Made by a program: the position numbers and the translations under genes
Shown here: positions 11,436-22,289 of the stretch, in pieces
How positions within the stretch are numbered: position 1 is the first letter of the stretch
Layout: every line of letters starts with the position of its first letter
The notes under the pieces: model-generated
Told to the model about the DNA's origin: nothing
The model's input: only the letters and a program-made list of their open reading frames with translations
The model's database searches: none
From: Azolla caroliniana
Lineage: Eukaryota; Polypodiophyta
Length of the DNA stretch: 64,000 nt
Direction: 5' to 3'
Assembly: GCA_043228905.1 (NCBI GenBank)
Contig: JBHGNT010000020.1
Location: forward strand, 10,974,001 to 11,038,000

Positions 11436-11599
11436 CTATACAATTATGAGTGTGAATGTAAGTGTGAGTGTGGTGGATACAAAGAGGTGTGAGTAGTGAC
11501 TAGGTGTGAATGCCCAAAGGGGCTTGCACCCCTGTGTATCTACCCTTTTGGAACTATTTAACCCCTTATGGGGAATGAATGAAAAAAACAAGGAATATG
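11436..11599. other. Flanking repeat-like sequence, no gene
   Basis: TGTGAGTG-type repeats followed by CCCAAAGGGG and ATTTAACCCCTTATGGGG motifs and a CT-rich tract. It resembles an LTR leader, but no partner was found. No coding signal. Confidence 0.4.
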
Positions 11600-11805
11600 T
11601 CTCTCTCAATCTCTCTCTCTTGTCATCTCTCTCTCCTTACGTTGAACCCCCTTTAGAGGGGGGTGGAGCCATTCTAGGCACCACCCCCCACCCCACAATG
11701 TGTCTCAATGCTTCTCAACATCTTCATCATCTCTCTCACCATCATTTTCACTATTACACCATTACCATTCATCCTCGTCCTCTACCCTAACCCTAAAACC
11801 AATAA
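11600..11805. repeat. Second copy of the foldback-element interior (inverted)
   Basis: This stretch contains GTTGAACCCCC, CACCCCCCACCCCACAATG, CTATTACACCATTACCATTC and TACCCTAACCCTAAAACCAA. It is the reverse complement of about 60-255 with scattered substitutions. The terminal inverted repeat is missing: similarity ends at CAATAACA, where the first copy goes on to CTTTTTGGCGAC. Either this copy is truncated or the first is a chimera. Confidence 0.7.
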
Positions 11806-12159
11806 CAAAATAAATAGCATAATAATAGTTGTCTCATTAGCAATTTGTCTTGTCTCACAATTTTGAAGTCAATGGTTCAAACCGGGAATTGGAATTCCCG
11901 CACGTATCTATCTATCTACCATCTATCTTCAATACTATCTCGCTTGCGCTAGTCCTTCTAGTCCAGAACACTGACGTTTCCGCTTCATTTTTTGAAATGA
12001 TCCTTTCGATCGTCCATCACCACTTGCGGATAGAGGCCGGTGCTTGTCTACGCACATCGCGACGTTTGGCACATGTGTCAAGTGCTTCACGACATCTTTG
12101 TGGTGGGGTAAATATTTTCTTAATCTCTCTCTCTCTCTCTTTCTCTCAGTCAACCCACA
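11806..12159. other. No gene recognised
   Basis: AT-rich then mixed sequence with a CTATCTATC microsatellite (11907-11930) and a CT run (12125-12147). An open plus frame crosses it but shows no domain. It precedes the first recognisable Copia-3 coding sequence. Confidence 0.4.
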
Positions 12160-12486
12160 CAAGCCTCTTCGACAACAAGAACGACCCAATTGTAAACCTA
12201 AACGACGGTCTATTCCTTACAAGCACAAGTCACCCGATTCATCCTCCTTGGTCAAACACCCCGATGGTCCCGCTCGACCGACCCACGGGCGCAGATTTCC
12301 GCGACACCGATATGGGTACAATGAGTATATGGCACATCACTATGCATACATGGCGAAGGTGGTAGAAGTGCATGAGCCGAAAATCTACGTAGAGGCGGCG
12401 GAGGATGCCAATTGGCAGAAGGCCATGGAGGAAGAGATGCATGTACTAGCGCAGAATGAGACAGGCGACTTGGTTGACGTCCCCAA
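12160..12486 (+). pseudogene. Copia-3 integrase-RT linker and RT start
   Basis: The plus frame shows YGYNEYMAHHYAYMAKVVEV, then AAEDANWQKAMEEEMHVL and ETGDLVDV, the standard start of copia RT (W..AM..E...L). Copia-4 interrupts it after the target CCCAA (12482-12486). Closest in this window to Copia-2 (KWYGYNEYMAHHYAYMTKVAEV). Confidence 0.83.
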
Positions 12487-12574
12487 TGTTGGAGACAAGG
12501 TCGTCTATGCGGAAGATCAAGAAGCATTCGATTCTGTTCTGTACCTGCGTATGACAGTTTCTAGGTCGTTGCAC

Positions 12575-12615
<41 letters not shown>

Positions 12616-12801
12616 CACAAAACGACTCTTTCTATTCCATAAAGCAATAATACAACCCAACCTTACAAAAAGGTTACAAGGTCACTATATATAGTGACAG
12701 ACTTAGGGCATCTACCATTTATGCTAATTACACAAATGGCCCAAACTTGATCTATACAAAGGGATAGTGTGAATACGTCCATTATACACTTGTATTCGAC
12801 A
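12487..12801 (-). repeat. Copia-4 3' LTR
   Basis: 315 bp, TGTTGGAGAC...TATTCGACA. It has a (GA)n run at about 12580-12613 and a CACTATATATAGTG palindrome near 12683-12696, where a TATA box could lie. Identical to 17718-18026 outside the GA tract. Confidence 0.93.
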
Positions 12802-12820
12802 CTCCCCCGTAATGGGCGTA
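12802..12820 (-). other. Copia-4 polypurine tract and hairpin arm
   Basis: The complement is TACGCCCATTACGGGGGAG. TACGCCCATTA (complement of 12810-12820) pairs 10 of 11 positions with TAATGGACGTA inside the LTR (complement of 12774-12784). The G-run and the LTR start sit in a 25-nt loop. The stem sequence differs from that of Copia-1, -2 and -3. Confidence 0.65.
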
Positions 12821-12994
12821 TACATGGGTTATCTAAGATTACAGGCATAAACCTAGGTTCTCGGACATATCAGTTTTGTTCGAGTCGGCAGGGTCCGAAG
12901 GCAGAAGACCGAACTGGTCGGGTCGGAAGAGTTGAAGCCGATCATTAAGGAACTGATGTCGGTTGTCGGAAACCATCCTGCGATGTGTCCGGCT

Positions 12995-15900
12995 CTAACC
13001 GGACTGGTTTGTCGTTACGCCCATCTGATGCCGAAGGGACCGAAAGCGGTCTGCCGAAAGACACTTGGTCATTCCATCTGCGACATTGTCGGTTGTGGAT
13101 ATTTTCTCTAGACCGATTTTCCTTGAAATGACGCAGTCCCAAACGAAGTGATATCGAACGTCGATATGTTTGGAGGTGTTGTGGTGAACCGGATTTTTCG
13201 ACAAGGCAACAGCACCTTGACTGTCGCTATAGACAACTGGGGCCGAGTCATGGTCGACTTGTCGAAACGTGTGCGCCAGCCGGCCGAGCCACAAAGCTTC
13301 TTTTGCAGCGTCGGACGCAGCTACATATTCTGCTTCGGTCGTTGAGGTCGTTGTGCACTCTTGAAGTTTCGACTTCCACGAAATTGCTCCATTGCCGAAT
13401 TTGAAGCAGTATCCAGTTGTTGATTTCCGACTGTCTATACAGCCGGCGAAGTCCGAGTCGGTGTAACCGACTACGCCTGTAGTTGAGTTCGGACCGAAAA
13501 GAATGCCGTGGTCTTTTGTGCCAGCCAGATATTTGAACACATGCTTGACTGCGTTCCAATGCGATCGGCCAGGATTGTGCATAAATCTGCTAACGACTCC
13601 TACGGCATGAGAAATATAGGGCCGTGTCGCGACCATCAGGCACATAAGGGAGCCGACTGCCGGTGCATACGGTACCGACTTCATATCTTCCCCCTCCGGA
13701 CCGGATGTCGGGCAGTCTCGCTGAGAGAGCCGAAGATTCATGGGGAGCGGGGTTGAAGCAGATTTGGCTGATTGCATGTTGAAGCGTTCCAAGACACGTC
13801 CGATATAGTCGGTCTGAGACAAAAAAAGATGTCGTTGATCGCGATGCCGACTAATCTTCATGCCAAGTATGTGTCGTGCCGGACCGAGGTCCTTCATGGC
13901 AAACTTCAACCGCAGTTGCCGAATGAGATCGGCAAGTTCGCCCGCGTGGCGTCCAGAAATTAGCATGTCGTCCACGTAAATGATGAGGAAGATGGGTGAT
14001 CCATCTTGAGCTGTGTTGGTAAAAAAACAATGGTCCTCATCGCTTTTTGAGAAGCCGATCGATTGGATGAAGTCGTCGAACTTCTTGTACCATTGTCGCG
14101 GTTCCTGTTTGAGGCCGTATAGACTCTTCCTGAGTCGGCAGACTAGATGTTCTTGGCCAGTTGCCACGAAGCCTTTTGGCTGCTCCATATAAATTTCCTC
14201 TTCAAGATCACCATGGAGGAATGCTGTTTTGACATCTAGCTGAATCAGCTCCAAGTTGTCGGCTGCCACTACGCCGAGTAGAAAACGAAGGGTTGTCATT
14301 TTCACCACTGGTGAAAAAATCTCGTCGAAGTCGACGCCATATTCTTGTCGGAAGCCCTTCGCAACTAATCTGGCCTTGTACTTTGGGGTGGTCGAATCAG
14401 ACGTCTCTTTTAGTCGATAAACCCACTTGCAAGGAAGAGCACGTCGGTTCCTAGGTAATTCGACCAGATCCCAAGTCTTGTTTGCCCGAATGGAGTGCAT
14501 TTCCGACTCCATCGCCAGATGCCAGGTGGCGGAATCGACAGATGTCGATGCTTCTTCGTAAGACGTCGGTTCGCCGGCGTCGGTGAAGAAAATTCCAGGA
14601 GAATACCTCTCCGGAGGTTGCGACAGTCTCTCGAATCGTCGAGGTATGATTGGACTGGTCGCATCGGGTATCGAGGTCGGATGGTCCGAAAGCTGCTATG
14701 CCGAGTCAGAGTTGTCCGAATCGGTAGTGTAAGGTTCAGCTACCCGTGAAGCTGACCGTGTGTTAAGAGCGGGGCCTTCTTGAAGGGTCGGCACATCGGA
14801 AAATGTTACCCTTCGGACTTCGATCGGTGTTTTGACTGATGGATTCATAGCCGACTTGTTGAACACAACGTCCGAACTTCGGACGATTTGTCTGCGTTCG
14901 GGGTCCCAGAGTCGGTATCCCATTTCGCCGTCGGATCCATATCCAAGGAAAATGCATTTCCTGGACCGAGGTGCAAGTTTTCGGCGATCATCTTTCGGAA
15001 TAAGGGCGTACACCTCGCATCCGAAGATCCTCAGCTTGTCGTAATTCGGCTTACTGCCGATCCATAGTTCCTGAGGAATTTGAAGTCCTAGAGGTCTGCT
15101 TGGCGACATATTGATTATGTGTACTGCCGTGAGTAGAGCCTCTGCCCAGAAGCCATCTGACAGTCCGGAGTGTTGGAGCATGGAAACTATCCGTTCTTGG
15201 ATTGTCCGATTCATGCGTTCGGCAATCCCGTTTTGCTCCGGACTGTGTGGTGCCGTAAATTCACGTCGGATGCCGCGTTGTCGGCAGAATTTGACGAATT
15301 CTTCTGATTTGAACTCTCCCCCATTGTCGGTCCGAAAGCATTTCAGTTTTCGGTCGGTTTGATTTTCTACCATAGCGAGCCAATCGGAGAAGATCGAGAA
15401 GACACGATCTTTGGTGCGAATTGGATAAGCCCACACCTTTCGAGTCGAATCGTCAATAAAACTGACGAAGTAAGAGGCACCGCCGAGAGACTGATGCGGC
15501 ATTGGGCCACAGACGTCCGAGTGGACCAAATCGAGAGGTCTCGTTTCTCTTGGTGCTGATGTCGGGTGTGATGCGGCTGCTTGTTTGCCATACTGGCAAT
15601 GCTCGCAGAATTGATGGTCGGAGAAGGAGAGTTTAGGGATGTATCCGGCTCTAGATAGATGCGTAATGCCGGCCTTGCTGAGGTGTCCTAATCTTCTGTG
15701 CCATAGTGATGACACAGGAATATCCACCAAAAACAGGTTACCCTCTCTGAGCGTAACATGTAACGGATACAGTGAGTGGATCTTGGGTCCTCTAGCAAGC
15801 AGGAGGTTCCCCCTGTGGAGTGTCCACCCTCCCGAAGAAAAACCGGCACGAATGCCGTCTTCATCTAGTTGTCCGACTGAGATCAATGGCCTTGAGAGCT

Positions 15901-17020
15901 CGGGTACATGTCGGACATTGTGAAGTACAAGTGTAGAGCCACCTGCAAGGTTGAGCTCTACTGTGCCGATTCCAATGATGTCACAGTGTTGCGAGTTACC
16001 GACTCGAACTGAGTCGGAGTGACGGATCGTATATTGCCGAAATTGGGATCGATGAGGAGTCACGTGAAATGACACGCCCGAATCTAAGAGCCATGTGCTC
16101 GATTCTTCAGTCGTGAGCAGAACTTCTGATCCGACTGGATTTTCGATTGATAGTATATTCGGGTCGTTTGGTAGCACATCAGCTGAGAAGCTGACGTAAT
16201 TGATCTCCTCATGCCGGCCACTCTTCTTGTCTGATCTCTGAGACTTGTCGTTCTTGTTCTTGAGTGCGCGGCAGTCGGCTTTGATGTGTCCGGGTTTCTT
16301 GCAATAGTTGCAGATTCGATTATCCCGTGACTGGCTCCGTCTTCGTTGATTGTTCGGCGGCCGTGAGGAATCTCTTCCTCGTATGTTCGATCGGTCTGTC
16401 GAACCTTGTACTACGTAAGCGTCGTCTGTTGAGTCTTTGGCGAAAGACTTTCTCCGAGCTGCTTCGGTCAGGATTGCGCTCGTGACTTCGGAGTATTTAA
16501 CAGCCGTGGTTGACGCGTTGCACACGGTTGTGACGAAAGTTTCCCATGATGAGGGAAGGCTGCTCATGAGTATCATTGCTCTGAGTTCATCCTCGATTGC
16601 CATCCCCTGTGACGAGATTTGGGAGCTTATGCTTTCGTACTCATTGAGATGTGCTTGAACCGAATCGGATTCTTTCATCCGCAAGTTGTAGAGGCGCCGG
16701 ATCAGAAACATCTTCGTTGCAGCGACCTTCTTTTCGTAGGTGTCCGACAGTGTTTTCCACAGTTCGAATGTTGTCGTACACGATTACACCGTAAAGTATA
16801 CCGATTCCGATAGGTGCATCCGAATCGTGGCGCGGACGATTCTGTCCAGCTTCTGCCACTCAATTGGTTTGTATCCTTCTGGAGGTTCTTCATTTTCGAT
16901 GGGATCGATTTGCCCCTTGACTATGAGATAGTCCTGCATTTGCTCCTTCCAGAAGTTGAAGTTCGATCCATCGAACTTTCGTAGACTCATTTCTGACGAG
17001 CCGGATGTTGATGCCATCAA
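12995..17020 (-). pseudogene. Copia-4 gag-pol polyprotein, near-intact, two in-frame stops
   Basis: A single minus-strand frame of about 1,340 codons starts at 17020 (MMASTSGSSEMSLRKFDGSN). Gag carries an intact zinc knuckle CNYCKKPGHIKADC. Protease follows (TWLLDSGVSFHVT), then gag-pre-integrase (WHRRLGHLSK..H..CEHCQYGK), integrase (LVHSDVCGPM, CFRTDNGGEF, SPEQNGIAERMNRT), RT with LIIYVDDMLISG and RNase H (STTEAEYVAA, VVYSDSQGAVALSKNP), ending at 12995. Only two stops interrupt it: TAA at 16784-16786 in gag and TAG at 14696-14698 between integrase and RT. The TAG is followed by CAG CTT. Each is explained by one C-to-T change of a Gln codon. No frameshift was seen. With identical LTRs, the copy is either newly dead or was copied from a template already carrying the stops. 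Confidence 0.88.
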
Positions 17021-17703
17021 ATTTGGTTTCGGTTGACGAAGCTCGGTTCGGAGTTGACTACGAACCTTGTTGGAGTGCAGCCGGTTGGCTCACCCGATAT
17101 CGTTCTAGTCGGATTTGAACCCGAGTCGGTTCGGCTTCGGATATATGTATTGTTGAACTTGCTCGAATTGACTCTGGTAACTTGAGGGACAGAATCGACT
17201 GGTCTTCCCGAATGTTGCCGAGTCGGAGTGAGCCCGGTTCGCTTCCGAATATATATGCCAAATACCGATTATTGAATCCGATTGTCTGGACCGATTCTGC
17301 TTCGGGTGACTGCAGCGACGAGAGAGACGGATCCAACTGATCCTCTCGAATGTCGATCAGCCGGATGAAGCACGAATTGGGGTTGTTGTCTTGAGACCGA
17401 TCTGCACCGAGTGGTTACAATGAGCGGCGAGCAGCGTTTGATGACCTCTTCGGATGCCGTTTAACCGAGTGGAGCACGATCGTGTCAATGTTGCACAAGG
17501 GGATTTCACCTCGAGCGGTTACGATCACAAGAAACAGAGTACAACCGGCTGGCTTACTCCAAGCGAAGATGATCTAACGCGATGAGATGCAAGCCTCGTT
17601 TTTTTTCTTCTTCTTCTCTCTTCTTCGAATGACGCAGGAAACCGAATGCTGTGCAGGCTGAGACGACGTCCGACAGCGGATTGAAGGACCGAATACTGTG
17701 CAG
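17021..17703 (-). other. Copia-4 untranslated leader
   Basis: About 680 bp between the primer-binding site and the gag start, rich in CGAGTCGG-like motifs, with a CT-rich run at 17598-17628. No coding domain seen. Confidence 0.6.
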
Positions 17704-17715
17704 GCTCTGATACCA
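17704..17715 (-). other. Copia-4 primer-binding site (initiator tRNA-Met)
   Basis: The complement is TGGTATCAGAGC, separated from the LTR end by two bases (17716-17717). Copia-1, -2 and -5 have no spacer. Confidence 0.9.
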
Positions 17716-17717
17716 GA

Positions 17718-17805
17718 TGTTGGAGACAAGGTCGTCTATGCGGAAGATCAAGAAGCATTCGATTCTGTTCTGTACCTGCGTATGACAGTTTCTAGGTCGT
17801 TGCAC

Positions 17806-17839
<34 letters not shown>

Positions 17840-18026
17840 GCACAAAACGACTCTTTCTATTCCATAAAGCAATAATACAACCCAACCTTACAAAAAGGTT
17901 ACAAGGTCACTATATATAGTGACAGACTTAGGGCATCTACCATTTATGCTAATTACACAAATGGCCCAAACTTGATCTATACAAAGGGATAGTGTGAATA
18001 CGTCCATTATACACTTGTATTCGACA
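17718..18026 (-). repeat. Copia-4 5' LTR
   Basis: 309 bp, identical by eye to 12487-12801 except for a shorter (GA)n tract near 17815-17839. Confidence 0.93.
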
Positions 18027-19459
18027 CCCAAGGGTGTGAAGACGATCGGATGTCGGTGGGTATACAAAGTAAAATACAATACCAACGACTTTGTCAACTG
18101 GTACAAGGCTTGATTAGTGGATGAGGGCTACACAAAACATCGACTATGATGAGAAATTCATGCAGGTTGCAAAGATGACGATTGTCTAAGTGTTGCAGTA
18201 GCGGCAGCGAAGGGATGGCATCTACACCAAATGGATGCCAAAAACGCGTTCCTGCAAGGAGAGCTTGAGGAACAAGTGCATATGGTGCAGCCTCCCAGAT
18301 TTCAGTCCAGATTGAACACACAACCATCTGCCGACTAAAGAAGTCGTAGTACGGATTAAAGCAAGCCCTGTGTACCTGGATTGTGAATATCACACAACAG
18401 TTGCGTCGGATAGGGTTTGCTTTGTCAAAGCCTGACTCGTCACTATTCATCTGGCAGGGTCGGAATGGGTTGGTATGTATTTTGCTTTACGTTGATGATT
18501 TAGTCATCGCCGACACCGACCTTGAAGAAATCGGCCCCGTAAAGTCCCAACTTGCGGCATCATTTGAGATGACGGATCTAGGGGACCTTCATTACTTCCT
18601 CGAGATCAGAGTGATCTGCACCCCGAAAGGCATACTAATTAGCCAACATTATGTGTTGAGTATGCTCTTCAAGTTCAATATGACGATTTGCAAAATTGTC
18701 TCAACTCCTCTAGACAGAAATGTTAAGCTTTGTCAAGGATCCGGAACGGCGTGCGACACGACATGGTTCTAACAAATTGTCAGAAGCCTTATCTACTTGA
18801 TCATCACCCGACCAGACCTAAGCTATTTGATCGACTTGATTAGTCAATTCATGTCGCATTCGACTCTCGAACACCTTCAGTGCGCACACAGGATCATGAG
18901 ATATGTCATGGGCACTAAGGATAGGGCATTGGTATATCAGACCGGTGTAGCTAGACAGCTTGTCAGCTACACGGATGTCGACTGGATCGGAAATGCCGGC
19001 GATTGCAGGTCAACATCCAAATTCACATTTTCCTTGGGAAGCACTGCGATTGCTGGGAGCAGTAAATAGCAGTCGACAATGGCACTGTCGAGCACCGAGG
19101 TCAAATACCGAGGAGCGGTTGTCTCAATGTGTGAAGCCATCTAGCTCAAATGGCTACCGAGGGATTTGCAAGTGGAGGTGTCTGAGCCGACAATTATATA
19201 CTGTGACAACCTCGACAACATCCAACTCACTAAAAACCCTGTCTTCCACGCCCAGATGAAGCACATTGAGGCGCACTATCATTTCATCTACGAGCAAGTC
19301 CTCTACGGTGAAGTTGAACTTGTGCATGTTTCGATCAATCGACAAGTTGTTGATATTTTCACCAAACCTCTCGGCCTAGAAAAATCGCGGCAATTCTCGA
19401 CTTTGCTTGGACTACAACATCTCGATTTTCCAAACTTGAGGGAGAGAAACGAAAGCTGA
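18027..19459 (+). pseudogene. Copia-3 RT and RNase H remnant
   Basis: RT resumes after the Copia-4 target duplication with GCRWVYKVKYN..., then HLHQMDAKNAFLQGELEEQV. LLYVDDLVIADTD (YVDD) is at 18476-18515, followed by DLGDLHYFLEI. From 18797 come TRPDLSYLIDLISQFM and AHRIMRYVMGTKDR. RNase H follows with TIIYCDNLDNIQLTKNPVFHA and VVDIFTKPLGLEKSRQF. Several stops and frameshifts break it (for example near 18110, 18195 and 18772). Decay is clearly greater than in Copia-2 or Copia-4. Confidence 0.85.
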
Positions 19460-20108
19460 AGCAAAGGCGAGGGAGAGAGAGATGTCCAAGAAGCCGATTC
19501 GGGTGAAGAATTCGATTTCGAAACGACTGAAGAAGTCGGAATGTCTGGAACGACTAAAGAAGTTGAGGACATGACGGACGTATGGAAAAATGGAAGAGGA
19601 TCGGCTAAGTGGAGACTAGCCAGCTATAGGGGGAGCAACTGAAAGAACGGGCTGAAGCCGGAGTCGACCAAACAAGTGGGAGGCAGAGCCAATAAGGGCA
19701 AAGCCGACAAAGTGAAGGTCAAGACTAGGACATGGGCAGATGCGGTCAAGGGTCAGAAAGAAGGCGAATCGGAGATAGTCGAAACAATCGAGAGGCATGG
19801 TTCTGACGAACCAAATTGCATAAAGGCCAAGCAGACAAGAGGGCAACCAAAGCCCTTGCCAATATGGAGGAGTCAACGGGTTGAGGAGCGCCAATGCCGC
19901 GACAACGATGGAGCTAATAAGTGCCCGAAGAGCAGACCAACCGACCATATGGGTTGATGTGTGCAGGACCGGATGGGTCAGGAAGCATTGGACCAGAGGA
20001 GTCATGGGACGCAGGACCGGATTGGATGAGGAGCACGAGCAAGGCGTGAAGATGCCAAGAGAAGCAGAAGACTAGAACCGATTGGAGCTGACACATCAGG
20101 ACCTCAAG
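19460..20108 (+). other. Copia-3 region between RNase H and polypurine tract
   Basis: A long 3' untranslated-like segment rich in AAGCCGA, GTCGGA and AGGGAGAG motifs. It parallels the long tail after RNase H in Copia-2 (5261-5470). No domain seen. Confidence 0.5.
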
Positions 20109-20125
20109 TTGAGCTTGAGGGGGAG
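20109..20125 (+). other. Copia-3 polypurine tract and hairpin arm
   Basis: TTGAGCTTGAGGGGGAG directly precedes the LTR. TTGAGCTTG (20109-20117) pairs perfectly with CAAGCTCAA at 20136-20144, putting the purine tract in an 18-nt loop. Confidence 0.8.
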
Positions 20126-20590
20126 TGTTGAGTGACAAGCTCAAAATGGGCTGAATCAGCTAAAGAAACCGAGAGCCGGATCCAATGAAGACCGATCGGC
20201 TAGGCCCGAATTGGCTGAATAAGCCGAAAGCCGAATCAGCTGTTGGGTCGAATCGGCTGGCTGATTCTAATGGAATCCAACAGGTTGTTGGGGGGCCCAT
20301 ATTCCTATTTAGTAAATAGGAATATTATATAGGTTGTTAGTGTCAGATGCTCATTTAATGAGCATTCAAGTACTTGTCAATACTTGTCAACCCACTCGTT
20401 AGGGCTTGTATAAAAAGTGCTCTGTGAGCACGTTGTATGTAAGTTGAGTACGGAGAATATTTTCTTATAGAAGTTTTGTTGTCTACTATATCTCTGTCTC
20501 TCTCTCATCTCATCTCTATGTATACCTAATTGTTGTATCTCTGAATAATGATTGTGTATTCTATGTCCTTCTACGTAACTCTTCCACACT
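20126..20590 (+). repeat. Copia-3 3' LTR (right end approximate)
   Basis: Begins TGTTGAGTGACAAGCTC right after the polypurine tract. TTGTATAAAAAGTGC near 20406-20420 is a plausible TATA box, and a CT-rich leader follows (20490-20520). No second LTR is available to fix the right end; TTCCACA near 20580-20587 is a guess. Confidence 0.65.
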
Positions 20591-20939
20591 CTTTCTTTTT
20601 ACAATAAATATGTCTACTTTGTTCTATAACCATTGTATAACAAACAATTCTATGCAAAAATCTCAAAATGCAAGTTTTATAAGTATCAAGCATCTCATAA
20701 CCAAATGAGAAGTTAAAATTGATCTTTCTTGCATCAAGAAAGTCAACTTCTAACTCATTCTTTGGATATTTTAGAAGTTTGATCATTCCTTGTTTTTGTG
20801 TGGTTTTTGCGAAAATCTCTTCGCAATTACTCTGAATTGACAACGTCATTTATTGATATTTTGAAAGGTCATATGCATAAGTCTACAAAGCAGATATTAT
20901 AGAATGTTAACAACATTATAGCCTAGTTTGCACCTTTGT
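20591..20939. other. No gene recognised
   Basis: AT-rich. An open minus-strand frame of 92 codons (20571-20849) has no recognisable domain and overlaps the LTR end, so I do not call it. Confidence 0.4.
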
Positions 20940-21245
20940 TAAAAATGGGATATTCCTTGTTAAATAATTTCTAAGAATTCATTAGTGAGTTCAAGGCATG
21001 TTTTGGTAATATTGATAATTTTAGAACAACAATTAACAAAACGACAAGGGGATCATCATGCCTCAACCTATGTAACTGATTTTTATCTCCTCACAAATGA
21101 TATTCCATGGGATGACCAAGCATTAATGGAGCAATTCCAGTTTGGGTTGCCCAATGATTTAAAGGATCTACTCGTTACTTTTACAAAGGAACCAAAATCA
21201 CTCACATACTCAATTACTTGAGTAGTACGATGTGATAACATGCTC
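20940..21245 (+). pseudogene. Ty3/gypsy gag fragment
   Basis: The plus frame shows YVTDFYLLTNDIPWDDQALM followed by EQFQFGLPNDLKDLLVTF and then PKSLTYSI. This is the typical Ty3-type gag pattern (RQGD..AS.Y..DF..L..DIPWD..ALM.QF..GL..D.KDLL). Upstream, EFKACFGNIDNFR is in a different frame, so it is frameshifted. No other gypsy domain is adjacent. It is a scrap, perhaps related to the zinc-knuckle remnant at 31905-32110. Confidence 0.7.
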
Positions 21246-21935
21246 TTTTAGCAACATTTGGAATGACAACAACAAATGACAAGGACAATGTTGGTTGGAC
21301 AAAACGGCCAAAGTGTGAAAGGATCGTAGGGATGAGTGTGAGTCAAAACTAAGAACAAGTGGATCGAACAGGGAGTTGGAACGTAAGATAATGCATGTAT
21401 AATAATTAGAAAGAGTAGCGTCGGTTTACATTCCTTATGTAACCGACCATGCTCCCTATAAAAAGGGACATGGAGCCTTGTACAAAGTTTATCAGTTGTA
21501 TTGAGGCAATCGCTTACTAGAATATTTGTTTGCTATACTCTGTGTCTGTGTCATAAGAGTCTCTATTTTTTTACTGTGTTCCATAAGTAACCAATCGATT
21601 GTAGCCGGCGCGGTTCTTATATTCCGCAAATATTGCAACTCGATCAGGTATTGTTCTGCGTGAAGTTACTTTGTTACGTTTGTGTATGTCGTGCACCACG
21701 GTGCATGACCCGTTCATGTTTCCTGTCTCATGACCACAAGACCTTGAGTCGGATACCAAAGGAGTGAGTATTCGAACCCCCATGTTACTAAATGTGGTAA
21801 CAAACAAGATGAGAGCCTACATATTCATCAATTGCAACAAAACCCTCCCCATGGGAATTTGTAAAGAATCGGGTGTGATTTTGTGCAACGGAAGGTGTGT
21901 GTATGTGTGTAAGAGAGAGAGAGAGAGCCCATATG
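21246..21935. other. LTR-like sequence without partner
   Basis: CCCTATAAAAAGGGACATGG (about 21450-21470) is TATA-like and is followed by a TTGTATTGAGG leader, as in plant LTR promoters. No direct repeat of it was seen in this window. A (GA)n stretch lies at 21912-21927. Confidence 0.35.
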
Positions 21936-22036
21936 AATGTAGCTCAGTTGGTAAGGTTGCCCAATGGAGACCAGATGGTCATGGGTTCAACCACTTACAT
22001 TCCACAGTGGCATTTGAACCCACAACGCAATGCGTG
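21936..22036 (+). mobile_element. tRNA-derived SINE copy
   Basis: Box A-like TAGCTCAGTTGG (21940-21951) and box B-like GGTTCAACCA (21984-21993) are spaced as in a tRNA gene. The body ends in ACATTCCACAGTGGCATTTG. The same body and boxes occur inverted at 33551-33640, showing a dispersed family. Pairing for a real tRNA cloverleaf is poor, so it is SINE-like rather than a tRNA gene. Confidence 0.7.
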
Positions 22037-22289
22037 TAGTGTTAACAACATACCACTAGGGTAAGGTAATTACAATAATAATAAAAAGAAAAAGAAATAA
22101 AGATATATTAACGTTTTCTAAGGCCAAAATTGGCCATGAGACAATTGGTTTAGAACAAAATGGGTATTTATCCAGTCATCATAACTAAAATAAAATAAAG
22201 TAAAAATATAACTTACTCTAAAAGAGTTCTAGTAGTGTACAAAACGTGGTATACTCGATAAAGGAAGTGACTTTACATTAAGCCTAATT

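Larger units (their letters stand above)
12487..18026 (-). mobile_element. Copia-4: very young Tork/Tnt1-like copia element
   Basis: LTRs 12487-12801 and 17718-18026 read as identical apart from the length of one (GA)n tract, and a perfect target duplication CCCAA flanks them (12482-12486, 18027-18031). The primer-binding site lies at 17704-17715 with a 2-nt spacer, and a polypurine tract abuts the other LTR, so the element reads on the minus strand. The gag style (LRKFDGSNFNFWKEQMQDYL, IRMHLSE, MFLIRRLYNLRM) resembles Tnt1/Tork. All domains are in a single frame broken by only two stop codons. It is the youngest insertion in the window. Confidence 0.93.
12160..20590 (+). mobile_element. Copia-3: 5'-truncated, decayed Ty1/copia element split by Copia-4
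   Basis: Plus-strand copia sequence starts in the linker between integrase and RT, is interrupted by Copia-4 (12487-18026), and resumes at 18027-18031 with the duplicated target CCCAA. It continues through RT and RNase H to a polypurine tract and a 3' LTR starting at 20126. No 5' LTR, primer-binding site, gag or integrase core was found, so the 5' part was lost before or after insertion. The 3' boundary near 20590 is approximate. Confidence 0.8.

Noticed and set aside
20571-20849. Minus-strand frame of 92 codons
   Set aside because: Overlaps the Copia-3 LTR end and shows no recognisable domain; not supportable as a gene.
21936-22036. Functional tRNA gene
   Set aside because: Box A and B are present but acceptor and anticodon stems do not pair; the same body recurs inverted elsewhere, fitting a SINE.
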